Of a stretch of 64,000 nucleotides of DNA, positions 9,297 to 21,018 are shown piece after piece; positions within the stretch are counted from its first letter, which is position 1; each line of letters begins with the position of its first letter. Under the pieces are notes generated by a model that worked only from the letters and a program-made list of their open reading frames with translations, had not been told where the DNA came from and searched no databases. The stretch is from Aerococcaceae bacterium NML190073 (GTDB lineage: Bacteria; Bacillota; Bacilli; Lactobacillales; Aerococcaceae): assembly GCA_026131555.1 (NCBI GenBank), contig JAMXJH010000005.1, positions 1 through 64,000 of the forward strand, given 5' to 3'. The translations under genes and the position numbers were made by a program.

Positions 9297-10243
9297 AGAT
9301 TCTCTCCTTGTAAAAAAACTTCCAGCTTCTCAACGTCTTCAACTTTATCAATCACTAAACATTGAGGCGCGTTCTCTTGACGGCGCAACAATTGAGCCAG
9401 CGTATTCCCTGGACCAATCTGTATTAAATGTGTTACACCTTCATTTATCAGATATTCTATCGTTTCCTGCCAACGAACCGGTTCAACTAAGTGGCGAACC
9501 AAGATGCCTTTGACAGTTGCCACCTCATGTGGTGACAATGTTGTATTACTAATGACAGGCACATCACCATTTTGAAAGGTAATCGATGCTAATGCTTGCG
9601 CAAAAGGTGCGCAAGCCGGCTCCATTAACGGACTATGAAATGGTCCTTCTACTTTCAACGGCATTACTTTCTTAATTCCATTGTTCTTTAACACATCGCT
9701 GAAAGTTGCGATGTCCGCTTTCTCCCCCGCCAAAATCGTCTGCTGACTCGAATTCAGGTTCGCAATGTAGACATTCGGCAACTCATGAGCGTGTTCCGCA
9801 AGTAATCGTCTTAATTCAGTTGCGGATGTTCCCATTACCGCCACCATTTGAGCAGGACGATTCTCTGCTAAATCAGCACAATGCGTCGACATCAGTTCGC
9901 CTCTTTTTTGCAACAGGGAGATGCCATCATGCAACGTTAACATACCGCTCGCTATTAGCGCACTATATTCACCTAAACTTAATCCAGCCATAAAATGGAT
10001 GGCTGGAAGTTCGGGGCGAATGTGCTCATAAATAGCCAAGCTTGTCGCAACAATGCTTGGTTGGGCATGACGCGTTTGATTCAATTGTGCGATGTCCTCG
10101 CTAATCCATTGACGGATTGGCAATTGTGTCTGTCTTTCAAAGTTTGCATAAATATCGCGTGCGCTTTGTGACTGTTCTGCGAAATCAAGTCCCATACCTT
10201 GATAGTGTGCACCTTGACCATTAAAGATAACTGCTAATTTCAT
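9293..10243 (-). CDS. fabD: Malonyl-CoA:ACP transacylase
   Basis: 316 aa. It loads malonyl groups from CoA onto ACP. The nucleophile motif is GLSLGEYSALIASG (Ser near residue 87), and the N-terminal FNGQGAHYQGMG corresponds to the usual FPGQGSQ motif with an Asn in place of Pro. The catalytic His lies in the GPFHSPLM segment. ATG at 10243 follows GAGGTGGCGA. Confidence 0.95.
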   Translation of the reverse strand: MKLAVIFNGQGAHYQGMGLDFAEQSQSARDIYANFERQTQLPIRQWISEDIAQLNQTRHAQPSIVATSLAIYEHIRPELPAIHFMAGLSLGEYSALIASGMLTLHDGISLLQKRGELMSTHCADLAENRPAQMVAVMGTSATELRRLLAEHAHELPNVYIANLNSSQQTILAGEKADIATFSDVLKNNGIKKVMPLKVEGPFHSPLMEPACAPFAQALASITFQNGDVPVISNTTLSPHEVATVKGILVRHLVEPVRWQETIEYLINEGVTHLIQIGPGNTLAQLLRRQENAPQCLVIDKVEDVEKLEVFLQGENL

Positions 10244-10258
10244 TCGCCACCTCTTCTT

Positions 10259-11212
10259 TTACAGCAAGCGTTTTGCACGTTCAATCGCCAAACGGCATTC
10301 TGTCATGTAATCTTGAATGATTTCTTCACAGCTTTGCTCTTTGGAGATAAGTCCGGCAATTTGTCCTGCCATCAACGAGCCTGTACGCACATCCCCTTCG
10401 ACAACAGCACGGCGCAAAGCGCCTTTTCCTATAGCATTCAAACGCTCAAAATCCGGCTGTTCCTTGCTTGTTTCTTCTTTTTCGGCTTGTAGGTATTCTG
10501 TTGTAAGTGCATTACGTAATACCCGAACCGGATGTCCGGTAATTTGACCGGTCACCACTGTGTCGATATCACTCGCTTTTAGGATGGCCTTTTTGAAATT
10601 GTCGTGAGCATTCGATTCATTCGCTACGACGAAACGTGTACCGACTTGAACTCCTTGAGCCCCCAACATAAAGGCTGCCGCCATGGCACGTCCGTCACCA
10701 ATACCGCCGGCTACGACAACCGGGATAGACACTGCATCAACGACTTGTGGTACTAAAGCCATTGTCGTCAATTTGCCAATATGACCACCGGCTTCCATCC
10801 CCTCAACGACAATCGCCGTTGCGCCGATACGCTCCATACGTTTTGCTAACGCCACAGATGCCACAACCGGAATAACCGCTATGCCTGCTTCTTGGAATCG
10901 CGCCATATATTTTGCCGGATTTCCCGCACCGGTTGTAATGATTTTGACACCAGACTCAATCAAATAGTCCACAACTTCCTCGACGTGAGGATTCAATAAC
11001 ATCACGTTGACCGCGAACGGTTTGTTCGTCTTGCTGAACATTGCTTCAACTTTGCTACGAACTATTTCCACATTGTCATGCCCGGTCCCGATAACGCCCA
11101 AGCCCCCCGCATTTGAGACGGCACTTGCTAAATCAGCGTCTGCGACCCACGCCATCGCCCCTTGAAAAATCGGGTACTCTATCTTCAATAATTCTGTTAT
11201 GGTTGTCTTCAT
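10259..11212 (-). CDS. fabK: Enoyl-ACP reductase II (FMN-dependent)
   Basis: 317 aa. TIM-barrel nitronate-monooxygenase-like fold: YPIFQGAMAWVADADLA at the N-terminus, AGGIGDGRAMAAAFMLGAQGVQVGTRFV for FMN phosphate binding. It performs the last reduction of each elongation cycle. The FabK form, not FabI, is typical of streptococci and relatives. I use the ATG at 11212; a GTG two codons upstream is also possible. Confidence 0.95.
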   Translation of the reverse strand: MKTTITELLKIEYPIFQGAMAWVADADLASAVSNAGGLGVIGTGHDNVEIVRSKVEAMFSKTNKPFAVNVMLLNPHVEEVVDYLIESGVKIITTGAGNPAKYMARFQEAGIAVIPVVASVALAKRMERIGATAIVVEGMEAGGHIGKLTTMALVPQVVDAVSIPVVVAGGIGDGRAMAAAFMLGAQGVQVGTRFVVANESNAHDNFKKAILKASDIDTVVTGQITGHPVRVLRNALTTEYLQAEKEETSKEQPDFERLNAIGKGALRRAVVEGDVRTGSLMAGQIAGLISKEQSCEEIIQDYMTECRLAIERAKRLL

Positions 11213-11238
11213 AGACACCTCGCCCTTTAGTTTAATAA

Positions 11239-11457
11239 TTATAGAGATTCAATGTAGTTCACTAAATCTTGAACTGTCTTTAAGTTTTGGTCTGTGTCGA
11301 TTGTGATATCCAATTCGTCTTCAATCTCACTGATAATTTGGAAAACATCTAAGCTGTCTGCTTTCAAATCGTTCTCGAAATCTGTTGCCGGTGTAATTGT
11401 TTCTGCGTCCACGCCTAATTGATTTGCAATAATTGTTTGTACTTTTTCGAATACCAT
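11239..11457 (-). CDS. acpP: Acyl carrier protein
   Basis: 72 aa, acidic, with the phosphopantetheine site [14 protein letters not shown] (Ser near residue 35). The start at 11457 has GGAGG eight bases upstream; the longer frame beyond it is untranslated. It lies between fabH and fabK as in the streptococcal fab cluster and is the carrier for all enzymes of this operon. Confidence 0.96.
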   Translation of the reverse strand: MVFEKVQTIIANQLGVDAETITPATDFENDLKADSLDVFQIISEIEDELDITIDTDQNLKTVQDLVNYIESL

Positions 11458-11488
11458 GTGTATTTCCTCCAATTTGTTTTTATATTTT

Positions 11489-12433
11489 TTATAAATGTAA
11501 ATAAATGTGTCCCCAAGATAAGCCACCGCCGAAACCGGTCAACACTACCGCTTGTTCTCCGGATAGGAGAATCTTGCTCGTTTCAACCAGTTGGTTCAGT
11601 AGCAACGGAATGCTAGCCGCTGATGTATTGGCAGTTTGTGCAATATTTGAGGCAATCTTCTGCTTGTCAATTCCCAACTGCATACTCATCAAATCCATCA
11701 ATCGCTGATTTGCTTGATGAGGTATCAAATAGTCATAATCTGCTACATGATTGGCGATAAATTCCCCGAGCGAACGGATAACAGTTCGCTTCACGAAATT
11801 GAAGACTTCACGACCTTCCATCGCCATCACAGGATCGCTTTTTGCTGTCGCTTGTACGACAATTGAGTTGCGTTCATCTTTGACAGAGTGTAGCTCTCCT
11901 TTATACCCTAAGAGGGGCTGTCCATCATGTTCAATTAAAACAGCTCCTGCTCCGTCACCGAATAACACAGCCGTTGAGCGATCTGAGAAATCAATAATTT
12001 GACTCATTTTCTCCGCACCGATAACCAATGTGTAGCCTGTCGCTTGCGTTTGAGATAAGGCGTTCGCAATATCCAACGCCATAATGAAACCACTGCAAGC
12101 ACCGTTGACATCGAATGCCCATGCATTACTAGCCTCAATTCCTGCTTGCACTTGACAAGCAATAGAAGGCGTTTCTGTTCGGGCGGACATTGTCGCCACA
12201 ATAATGTGACGAATCTGCGTGCGAATGTCATCATCGACTGTCGCTAACAAATCTTGCGCTGCTTTGATTGCCAAACTACCCAAGCTCTCCTCCCCCGCAA
12301 AAAAACGTTGGCGGATTCCTGAGCGTTGAACAATCCAATCATCACTTGAATCCAATTGATAGCGCGCAATGAGCGCTTCATTCGTTATCGCTTCATTCGG
12401 TAAGTAAGCACCTGTTGCAATAATTCTACTCAT
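11489..12433 (-). CDS. fabH: 3-oxoacyl-ACP synthase III
   Basis: 314 aa. It starts fatty-acid synthesis by condensing acetyl-CoA (or a branched primer) with malonyl-ACP. Catalytic Cys in [11 protein letters not shown] near residue 110; His in [11 protein letters not shown] and Asn in NTSAASIPL complete the Cys-His-Asn triad. It starts two bases after fabT ends, so the regulator and the first enzyme are one transcription unit. Confidence 0.95.
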   Translation of the reverse strand: MSRIIATGAYLPNEAITNEALIARYQLDSSDDWIVQRSGIRQRFFAGEESLGSLAIKAAQDLLATVDDDIRTQIRHIIVATMSARTETPSIACQVQAGIEASNAWAFDVNGACSGFIMALDIANALSQTQATGYTLVIGAEKMSQIIDFSDRSTAVLFGDGAGAVLIEHDGQPLLGYKGELHSVKDERNSIVVQATAKSDPVMAMEGREVFNFVKRTVIRSLGEFIANHVADYDYLIPHQANQRLMDLMSMQLGIDKQKIASNIAQTANTSAASIPLLLNQLVETSKILLSGEQAVVLTGFGGGLSWGHIYLHL

Positions 12434-12435
12434 AG

Positions 12436-12903
12436 TTATGCATCCTTCTGATTCAGCTTCGCTTTGATATTATCCAAGAACAAATGTAAATTACGTAAGC
12501 CCTTGACCAAAACAGCCGCCTCTTCATCTTCTAATCCGTTCAATGTCTGCTCCACCATATTAAAATGGAATTTACGATGTAGACGATATAGTAACTTGCC
12601 TCTTTGTGTAAGTTTCAATCGTACTACCCGTCTATCCTCCGGAAGACTGACACGTTCCACATAACCTTTCTTCACTAAGTTTTGAATTGAAACAGACAAG
12701 GTCCCCATTGTAATACTTAATTTTTTTGCCACTTCTGACGAACTTAATGTGCCGGTCAAACCAATCGCTTCGATTGTGTGCATTTCTTTAATGGATAAAT
12801 CAGAGAATTCACTTTCTTTCAACGAAGACTCCTCAATCAGTAAAATCTCATTAAAAATCATGACCAAATAGTCGTTCATTTCTTCAATGGTTGCCTGATC
12901 CAA
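12436..12903 (-). CDS. fabT: MarR-family fatty-acid synthesis repressor FabT
   Basis: 155 aa from a TTG at 12903, chosen because GAGGGGTGA lies just upstream and because it gives the normal FabT N-terminus; the frame further up crosses the operators and promoter. Winged helix-turn-helix: SIKEMHTIEAIGLTGTLSSSEVAKKL and RRVVRLKLTQRGKLLYRLHRKFH. FabT binds DNA with long-chain acyl-ACP as co-repressor. It is the first gene of the operon and probably represses itself through the boxes at 12928-12956. Confidence 0.93.
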   Translation of the reverse strand: MDQATIEEMNDYLVMIFNEILLIEESSLKESEFSDLSIKEMHTIEAIGLTGTLSSSEVAKKLSITMGTLSVSIQNLVKKGYVERVSLPEDRRVVRLKLTQRGKLLYRLHRKFHFNMVEQTLNGLEDEEAAVLVKGLRNLHLFLDNIKAKLNQKDA

Positions 12904-12927
12904 AAATATCACCCCTCGAAAAATTGT

Positions 12928-12956
12928 TTTGATTATCAAACTATTTGATGACCAAA
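12928..12956 (-). promoter_or_regulatory. Two adjacent FabT-type operator boxes
   Basis: 12928-12940 is TTTGATTATCAAA, nearly a perfect inverted repeat and the core of the FabT site described in streptococci. 12944-12956 is TTTGATGACCAAA, the same box with two changes. Their starts are 16 bp apart, and both lie at or just downstream of the expected transcription start, so binding would block the promoter. Confidence 0.85.
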
Positions 12957-12984
12957 GTTTACCTGTAAAGAAAATATTTGTCAA
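12956..12984 (-). promoter_or_regulatory. Promoter of the fatty-acid operon
   Basis: Minus strand: TTGACA (12979-12984), 17-bp spacer, TAAACT (12956-12961). The -10 end overlaps the upstream FabT box by one base. No equally good promoter was seen inside the operon. Confidence 0.85.
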
Positions 12985-13051
12985 CTATTTTGAGTAAATA
13001 AAGTATGGCGAACCTCGTCAAAGCCCGTCACTACGCGGAAAATTCCTCCAT

Positions 13052-13093
13052 AAAAAAAGATGAAGTGCTCTCTTAAATAGGCAACTTCATCTT
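13052..13093 (-). terminator. Terminator of gdhA
   Basis: AAGATGAAGT and ACTTCATCTT form a 10-bp stem followed by seven T on the minus strand, just after the gdhA stop. Confidence 0.9.
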
Positions 13094-13105
13094 GAATCAA
13101 TTCTT

Positions 13106-15284
<2,179 letters not shown>

Positions 15285-15315
15285 TATAAACTCCACCTTT
15301 CTTCTAAACATCCCC

Positions 15316-15360
15316 AACAAAAAAGAACTTCAACCTAATCTTAACAATCCGGTTGAAATT
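15316..15360 (-). terminator. Terminator of the AlkD-like gene
   Basis: TTTCAACC and GGTTGAA form a stem-loop, with six T a few bases later on the minus strand. Confidence 0.7.
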
Positions 15361-15404
15361 CTGCAAATTAAATCAACGAGTGTAGTCATCATTACGCACA
15401 CAGC

Positions 15405-16079
15405 TTATATCGCTTGGCGCTTTAAGACGGCTCTAATCCAGTCCGGTGCATAAGCGGATGTACAACCTTTCGCTACTTTCATGTCTTTATATACGGCTAA
15501 TCGCTCGCCGAGTTGCAATACTTGTTCGCGCCACTCCGGGTAATAGACCGCTATTTCGACTAAGCAACGATTCATCGTCCATTTAACGAGCTCAGGTGTT
15601 GCTACCAATTCAGCTTCAATCACGGCTAAAAGTCGCGCAACTTCTTCATGATTTGCCTGCTTGCTAATAATGTGTCTGACTTCCATACCCCAGCCAAGAC
15701 GTTGCAATATAACCGATTCAGAGGCTTTTAATTGATGTTTCCAATCAGTGGCATCTCGGCGTTTGGATAAGACTTTATCCACCAATTTATCCAACACATT
15801 GAGCGACACGGTGTCGTCCACACACTCTGCTAATTCTTCGTTGGTTATACTTTCCGGCACCGCCAACAAAATGGCACATTGTTGCGCATCCACATTACGT
15901 GTGCGCCACAACGGCATAAATAAATATGCCGCCTGTTTATGCGCCTTCGCAACTTTGCTGATGTACCCCATCGGCACGCCGAAATAGGGTTCCGGTTCCC
16001 CGATTTTCTTATAACGTTTAACGGTTCCTTCATGAATACCCGCCTGCAACTCATTCATAATGATATCTACCGTTACCAT
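15405..16079 (-). CDS. DNA alkylation repair (AlkD-like) HEAT-repeat protein
   Basis: 224 aa, built of helical HEAT-like repeats throughout. The N-terminal RYKKIGEPEPYFGVPMGYISKVAK and the mid-protein ESVILQRLGWGMEVRH with the NRCLVEIAVYYPEW region match the AlkD-related DNA glycosylase family, which removes bulky or cationic alkylated bases. The exact catalytic Asp and Trp cannot be assigned with certainty by eye, and some members act on other lesions. Start at 16079 follows GGAGTGAG. Confidence 0.75.
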   Translation of the reverse strand: MVTVDIIMNELQAGIHEGTVKRYKKIGEPEPYFGVPMGYISKVAKAHKQAAYLFMPLWRTRNVDAQQCAILLAVPESITNEELAECVDDTVSLNVLDKLVDKVLSKRRDATDWKHQLKASESVILQRLGWGMEVRHIISKQANHEEVARLLAVIEAELVATPELVKWTMNRCLVEIAVYYPEWREQVLQLGERLAVYKDMKVAKGCTSAYAPDWIRAVLKRQAI

Positions 16080-16186
16080 GCTCTCACTCCTTATCTGCCA
16101 ACTCTATACCCCATAATCGTATCAAAAATTGTTCCCGTAAACAAACTTCGACACTTTAATAAAGTACCCTTTGGCACAAGAAACAC

Positions 16187-16212
16187 AAAAAGCCTGATAA
16201 TTCAGGCTTTTT
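16187..16212 (-). terminator. Terminator of the tRNA-Arg gene
   Basis: Stem AAAGCCTGA / TCAGGCTTT with a four-base loop and trailing T, 14 bases after the tRNA 3' end on the minus strand. Confidence 0.85.
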
Positions 16213-16225
16213 CGGTGTATATTTA

Positions 16226-16299
16226 CGTCACAGGAGGGATTCGAACCCCCGACCGTTCGCTTAGAAGGCGAATGCTCTATCCAGCTGAGCTACTATGAC
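16226..16299 (-). tRNA. tRNA-Arg (anticodon UCU)
   Basis: 74 nt. The acceptor stem GTCATAG pairs with CTGTGAC with one G-U pair. The D arm contains AGCTCAGCTGGATAGAGC, the anticodon loop CTTCTAA gives UCU (reads AGA/AGG), and the T arm contains GGTTCGAATCC. CCA is not encoded. It has its own terminator. Confidence 0.95.
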
Positions 16300-16383
16300 A
16301 TACGTTAACAACTCTTTCATTGTATGCCAAGATGTAGGAGTTGTCAACCCTGTTTTTATATATTGAAGCAGATGTGTGGCATT

Positions 16384-17523
<1,140 letters not shown>

Positions 17524-17537
17524 TCATTCATTAAGTC

Positions 17538-17565
17538 AGGGGCGAAGAATAATTCTCCGACCCCT
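17538..17565. terminator. Hairpin between DUF1831 gene and mnmA
   Basis: AGGGGCGAAGAAT and ATTCTCCGACCCCT form a long stem with two mismatches. There is no good T-run on either side, so it may be a processing or attenuation hairpin and not a strong terminator. Confidence 0.4.
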
Positions 17566-17602
17566 TTGTGTAGTGATTGATTAGCGCTTGCACGCTGTCA
17601 AT

Positions 17603-17944
17603 TTAGTTCTTCACTTCTACCATAACGCCACGGTCAATGAAGCCGTCGAAGATAAAGTTAATCTTCTCGATAACCATTGCGTTGTTCGCTAATTTAGTGA
17701 CATCAACAGCTGTGAAGCCTTTGTTCGTTACCGTTGAAATCTTTAAGGTTTTCAAGTCGTTTTTGACGGTGACTTTCAATACTAAGCCGTCACGGTGTTG
17801 TGCGTCTAATTTGCGTTTGTATTGGAAGTTGCCACCCTTTGTTTCTTCAAAGCCGTTATCGCGCAATGTATAAGGTTTGCATGCCGGGTTCATTTCGAAT
17901 ACGCGATTAAATCCTTTTAGTTCTGCTTGTTGTGTGAATGCCAT
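17603..17944 (-). CDS. DUF1831 family protein
   Basis: 113 aa. Starts MAFTQQAELKGFNRVFEMNP and matches the small DUF1831 family that in lactobacilli and enterococci sits beside a cysteine desulfurase and mnmA. Function is not known; the constant neighbourhood suggests a role in sulfur transfer or tRNA thiolation. Its ATG lies 28 bases inside the end of the desulfurase gene with an AAAGGAA site there, so it is probably translationally coupled. Confidence 0.85.
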   Translation of the reverse strand: MAFTQQAELKGFNRVFEMNPACKPYTLRDNGFEETKGGNFQYKRKLDAQHRDGLVLKVTVKNDLKTLKISTVTNKGFTAVDVTKLANNAMVIEKINFIFDGFIDRGVMVEVKN

Positions 17945-19062
17945 AATTGTTGTTTCCTTTCTGTTAATTGCTTGAGTTGTTCGACAAATCGGTCGATATC
18001 TTGTTCGGTCGTGTCAAGCCCGAACGATAGGCGGACACTTTCTCTCCATCTTGCCGGTTCATTCGGATAGTACACTTGCAAAATGCGACTATCCACAATA
18101 CTGCCCGCTGAGCAGGCACTGCCTGCGGAAAGATAAATGCCTGCTAAATCCATGTGAATGAGGGTTTGACTGGCGAGTTGCCCTTTCAGCCAGAGGCTGT
18201 GAATGTAAGGAACTTGGTGCGTGCCATTGCGTTCATAGGCGATACCGGCTTTCTCCAGCTGCTGATATAATCTGGCAGATAGTTGTTCGCATTGTTCACG
18301 GAAAGCGTCGCGTCCTGCAATCGCTAATTCAATAGCGGTTGCCAATCCGATAATGTAAGGAGTATTCTCCGTCCCGGAGCGCTTCTTCCGTTCTTGTCCG
18401 CCACCATGTAAAAGCGGTTGGAGCGTCATTTTGTCATGCCAAGGCTGATAGATAAGTAAGCCGACACCTTTCGGCGCATATAATTTATGCCCGGAACTGG
18501 CGAGCGATGTGAAGGGAAAATCCAAAGCAATGCGCCCAACCGATTGCACGGCGTCAACGTGGAACCAAATGCCACGCTCTTTGGCGAATGCACCTAAGTC
18601 GTGAACCGGCAGCTGACTGCCGACTTCATTGTTGACGGACATCGCAATCCACCCGATTGTCCCCTCATGGCTTGCCGCTTGAAAGGCTTCTACCGTCGGT
18701 TGCACGTAACTGACTGTGAAACCTTCCCGCTCCAATGCTTGACACGTTTCGCTTACGGCAGGATGTTCAATCGCCGTACACACTAGATGATTCCCCCGTC
18801 CTAACACTCTCGCTTGATACGCTTGCGAACGAATTGCCCAGTTATTCGCCTCTGTTGCCCCGCCGGTGAAAAAAACATCCTCACTCTTCACCCCGAGCGC
18901 AACGGCGATTCTCCGTCTGGCACTTTCGAGCCGTTGCTTAGCCCTTTTACCTAATTGGTGACTACTGGAAGGATTGCCGAATTCTTGCAGTAACATTTCC
19001 TGGACGGCGGCTGCTACTTCTGAACGCACCGGCGTGGTTGCCGCATAGTCTAAGTAAATCAT
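17917..19062 (-). CDS. Cysteine desulfurase (NifS/IscS family)
   Basis: 381 aa from the ATG at 19062 (AGGAGGTGA). A PLP enzyme that takes sulfur from cysteine as a persulfide. Visible: YLDYAATTPVR at the N-terminus, HVDAVQSVGRI, the PLP-lysine in SSGHKLYAPKGVG (about residue 200), and the sulfur-accepting loop SAGSACSAGS (about residue 320). Shared position with mnmA suggests that tRNA 2-thiouridine is one of its uses. The short RSGTENTP segment is normal. Confidence 0.95.
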   Translation of the reverse strand: MIYLDYAATTPVRSEVAAAVQEMLLQEFGNPSSSHQLGKRAKQRLESARRRIAVALGVKSEDVFFTGGATEANNWAIRSQAYQARVLGRGNHLVCTAIEHPAVSETCQALEREGFTVSYVQPTVEAFQAASHEGTIGWIAMSVNNEVGSQLPVHDLGAFAKERGIWFHVDAVQSVGRIALDFPFTSLASSGHKLYAPKGVGLLIYQPWHDKMTLQPLLHGGGQERKKRSGTENTPYIIGLATAIELAIAGRDAFREQCEQLSARLYQQLEKAGIAYERNGTHQVPYIHSLWLKGQLASQTLIHMDLAGIYLSAGSACSAGSIVDSRILQVYYPNEPARWRESVRLSFGLDTTEQDIDRFVEQLKQLTERKQQLWHSHNKQN

Positions 19063-19124
19063 CGTGTCACCTCCTTGCACAATTACATCCATTATACATG
19101 ATTATCCTACTGTTACGCTAGTGT

Positions 19125-19153
19125 TTGCTCAATTTTCGCTTATTTAGTATGAT
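19125..19153 (+). promoter_or_regulatory. Candidate promoter of rarA
   Basis: TTGCTC (19125-19130), 17-bp spacer, TATGAT (19148-19153), 36 bases before the rarA start in the divergent region with the desulfurase gene. Confidence 0.6.
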
Positions 19154-19189
19154 AGAAGCGAATGATTGACGAGTTGAGGAGGAATAATC

Positions 19190-20464
19190 ATGCAACAACC
19201 GCTCGCTTTCCGCATGCGACCGCAACGAATTGAAGAAGTGTTAGGGCAGGAACATCTTGTCGCCCCGGGCAAAATCATCCACCGTATGGTTGTTGCCAAA
19301 CGTCTGACATCGATGATTCTGTACGGACCGCCCGGCACCGGCAAGACGAGTATCGCCAGTGCCATTGCCGGCAGTACCCAATATGCGTTTCGGACGTTGA
19401 ATGCTGCCACCGACGGTAAGAAAGAATTGGAGATTGTCGTGGAAGAAGCCAGAATGTCGGGAACGGTTATTCTGCTATTAGATGAAATTCATCGTTTGAA
19501 TAAGGTGAAGCAAGACTTCTTATTACCGCACTTGGAGAACGGGCGAATCATCTTAATCGGTGCGACGACCGAGAATCCTTACATTGCCATTAACCCGGCG
19601 ATTCGTAGCCGTGTGCAAATTTTCGAAGTCAAACCTTTAGCGCCGAGCGATATGGTGATTGGCTTACGTCGCGCACTCGCCGACCGTGATAAAGGGATGG
19701 GGCAATATCCCGTTGACATCACCGAAGAGGTGTTGGCGCATTTTGCCAGTGTGACGAATGGCGATATTCGCAGTGCCTTGAACGCTTTGGAGTTGGCGGT
19801 ACTCTCGACGGCTGCGGGCGAGGACGGACGGATTACGATTACGCAAGAAATTGCCGAGGAATGTTTGCAGCGGAAACGTTTGACCCATGATAAAGACGGT
19901 GATGCGCATTATGATGTTATCTCCGCTTTCCAAAAGTCAATTCGTGGCAGTGATGTCGATGCGGCGATGTATTATTTGGCGGTCTTATTGGAAGCCGGTG
20001 AGTTGGTGATTGCGTGTCGTCGCTTGTTGGTGACGGCTTACGAAGATATCGGCTTGGGCAATCCCGGTGCAATGGAGCGGACAGTGGCGGCGGTACAGGC
20101 TGCCGAACAATTAGGTTTGCCGGAAGCGCGAATTCCTTTGGCTTACGCTGTTACCGAACTGGCATTAAGTCCGAAATCCAATACTAGTTACCGTGCCATC
20201 AATGAAGCGATGGCAGATGTCCAACAAGGGAATGTCGGTGCTGTTCCCGACCATTTGCGTGATGCGCATTATAGCGGTGCTAAGCAACTGGGGCGTGGGA
20301 CTGACTATCAATATCCGCATCATCACCCGAACCATTGGGTGGCGCAACAATATTTGCCGGATAATTTAGTTGACCGTCGCTACTTCCGCCCTGAACCAAC
20401 CGGTAAATTCGAAGAAGCTTTGAAGCAGTATTACGAGCGCATCAAACCTTCTTCCTCCCACTGA
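19190..20464 (+). CDS. rarA: Replication-associated recombination protein A (AAA+ ATPase)
   Basis: 424 aa, typical for RarA/MgsA. N-terminal PLAFRMRPQRIEEVLGQEHL, Walker A GPPGTGKTS (about residue 45), Walker B LLLDEIHR, sensor 1 GATTENP. The C-terminal region with ALSPKSN and NPHWVAQQYLPD-like sequence is characteristic. It acts at stalled replication forks. Alone on the plus strand with strong GAGGAGG ribosome site and a terminator. Confidence 0.93.
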   Translation: MQQPLAFRMRPQRIEEVLGQEHLVAPGKIIHRMVVAKRLTSMILYGPPGTGKTSIASAIAGSTQYAFRTLNAATDGKKELEIVVEEARMSGTVILLLDEIHRLNKVKQDFLLPHLENGRIILIGATTENPYIAINPAIRSRVQIFEVKPLAPSDMVIGLRRALADRDKGMGQYPVDITEEVLAHFASVTNGDIRSALNALELAVLSTAAGEDGRITITQEIAEECLQRKRLTHDKDGDAHYDVISAFQKSIRGSDVDAAMYYLAVLLEAGELVIACRRLLVTAYEDIGLGNPGAMERTVAAVQAAEQLGLPEARIPLAYAVTELALSPKSNTSYRAINEAMADVQQGNVGAVPDHLRDAHYSGAKQLGRGTDYQYPHHHPNHWVAQQYLPDNLVDRRYFRPEPTGKFEEALKQYYERIKPSSSH

Positions 20465-20467
20465 TTA

Positions 20468-20505
20468 ACGTCATGTCGGCAACTGAGTTGCCGGCATGCT
20501 TTTAT
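20468..20505 (+). terminator. Terminator of rarA
   Basis: CATGTCGGCAAC and GTTGCCGGCATG form a stem with a three-base loop, followed by CTTTTATTT, immediately after the rarA stop. Confidence 0.85.
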
Positions 20506-20548
20506 TTGGAGTGAGGTGGGATACTCGGTTGACAGGGGGCTTTGGTTT

Positions 20549-20592
20549 TTTGTAAGGCATTCTCACGGCGAGAATGCCTTACTTTATTTTTT
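20549..20592 (+). terminator. Second hairpin with T-rich tail, head of the 42-bp repeat
   Basis: TAAGGCATTCTC and GAGAATGCCTTA form a perfect 12-bp stem with a five-base loop, followed by CTTTATTTTTTAG. The tail is also the first copy of the invariant part of the 42-bp repeat, so the array appears to have grown from the tail of this hairpin. Confidence 0.6.
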
Positions 20593-20905
20593 AGAAACCT
20601 CGGCACGCCGCGGGATTGGGTTACTTTATTTTTTAGAAGCCTCGGCACGACGAAGGATTGACTTACTTTATTTTTTAGAAACACTGGCACGCAGCAGGAT
20701 TGCCTTACTTTATTTTTTAGAAGCACTGGCACGCGGCAGGATTGCCTTACTTTATTTTTTAGAAGCCTCGGCACGCGGCAGGATTGCCTTACTTTATTTT
20801 TTAGAAGCCTCGGCACGCAGCAGGATTGCCTTACTTTATTTTTTAGAAACCTCGGCACGCGGCGGGATTGCCTTACTTTATTTTTTAGAAGCCTCGGCAC
20901 GCAGC
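20579..20905. repeat. Tandem array of eight 42-bp repeats
   Basis: TTACTTTATTTTTTAGAA recurs without any change at 20579, 20621, 20663, 20705, 20747, 20789, 20831 and 20873, exactly 42 bp apart. The other 24 bases of each unit (core CTCGGCACGC.GCAGGATTGCC) vary at a few positions. It lies between the convergent rarA and yitT genes. Because 42 is divisible by three and the unit has no stop in some frames, long open frames appear on both strands; I treat them as by-products. Confidence 0.95.
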
Positions 20906-20938
20906 GTGACGGGGCGCCTTCAGTAACAGGTATGCAGA

Positions 20939-20986
20939 AACGCTTCCCTTCATGCCAGCCGAAGTTGCCATGAAAGGAAGCGTTGT
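20939..20986. repeat. Long inverted repeat downstream of yitT
   Basis: AACGCTTCCCTTCATG and CATGAAAGGAAGCGTT form 16-bp arms with one mismatch around a 14-16 base loop. It follows the yitT stop by about 30 bases on the minus strand but lacks a T-run, so it may protect or process the mRNA end and not end transcription by itself. Confidence 0.6.
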
Positions 20987-21018
20987 GCGAGTAATCTGCT
21001 ATAAGTATGTAATGCCCA

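Noticed and set aside
20579-20905. CRISPR array
   Set aside because: Units are directly adjacent 42-mers with no unique spacers and no cas genes.
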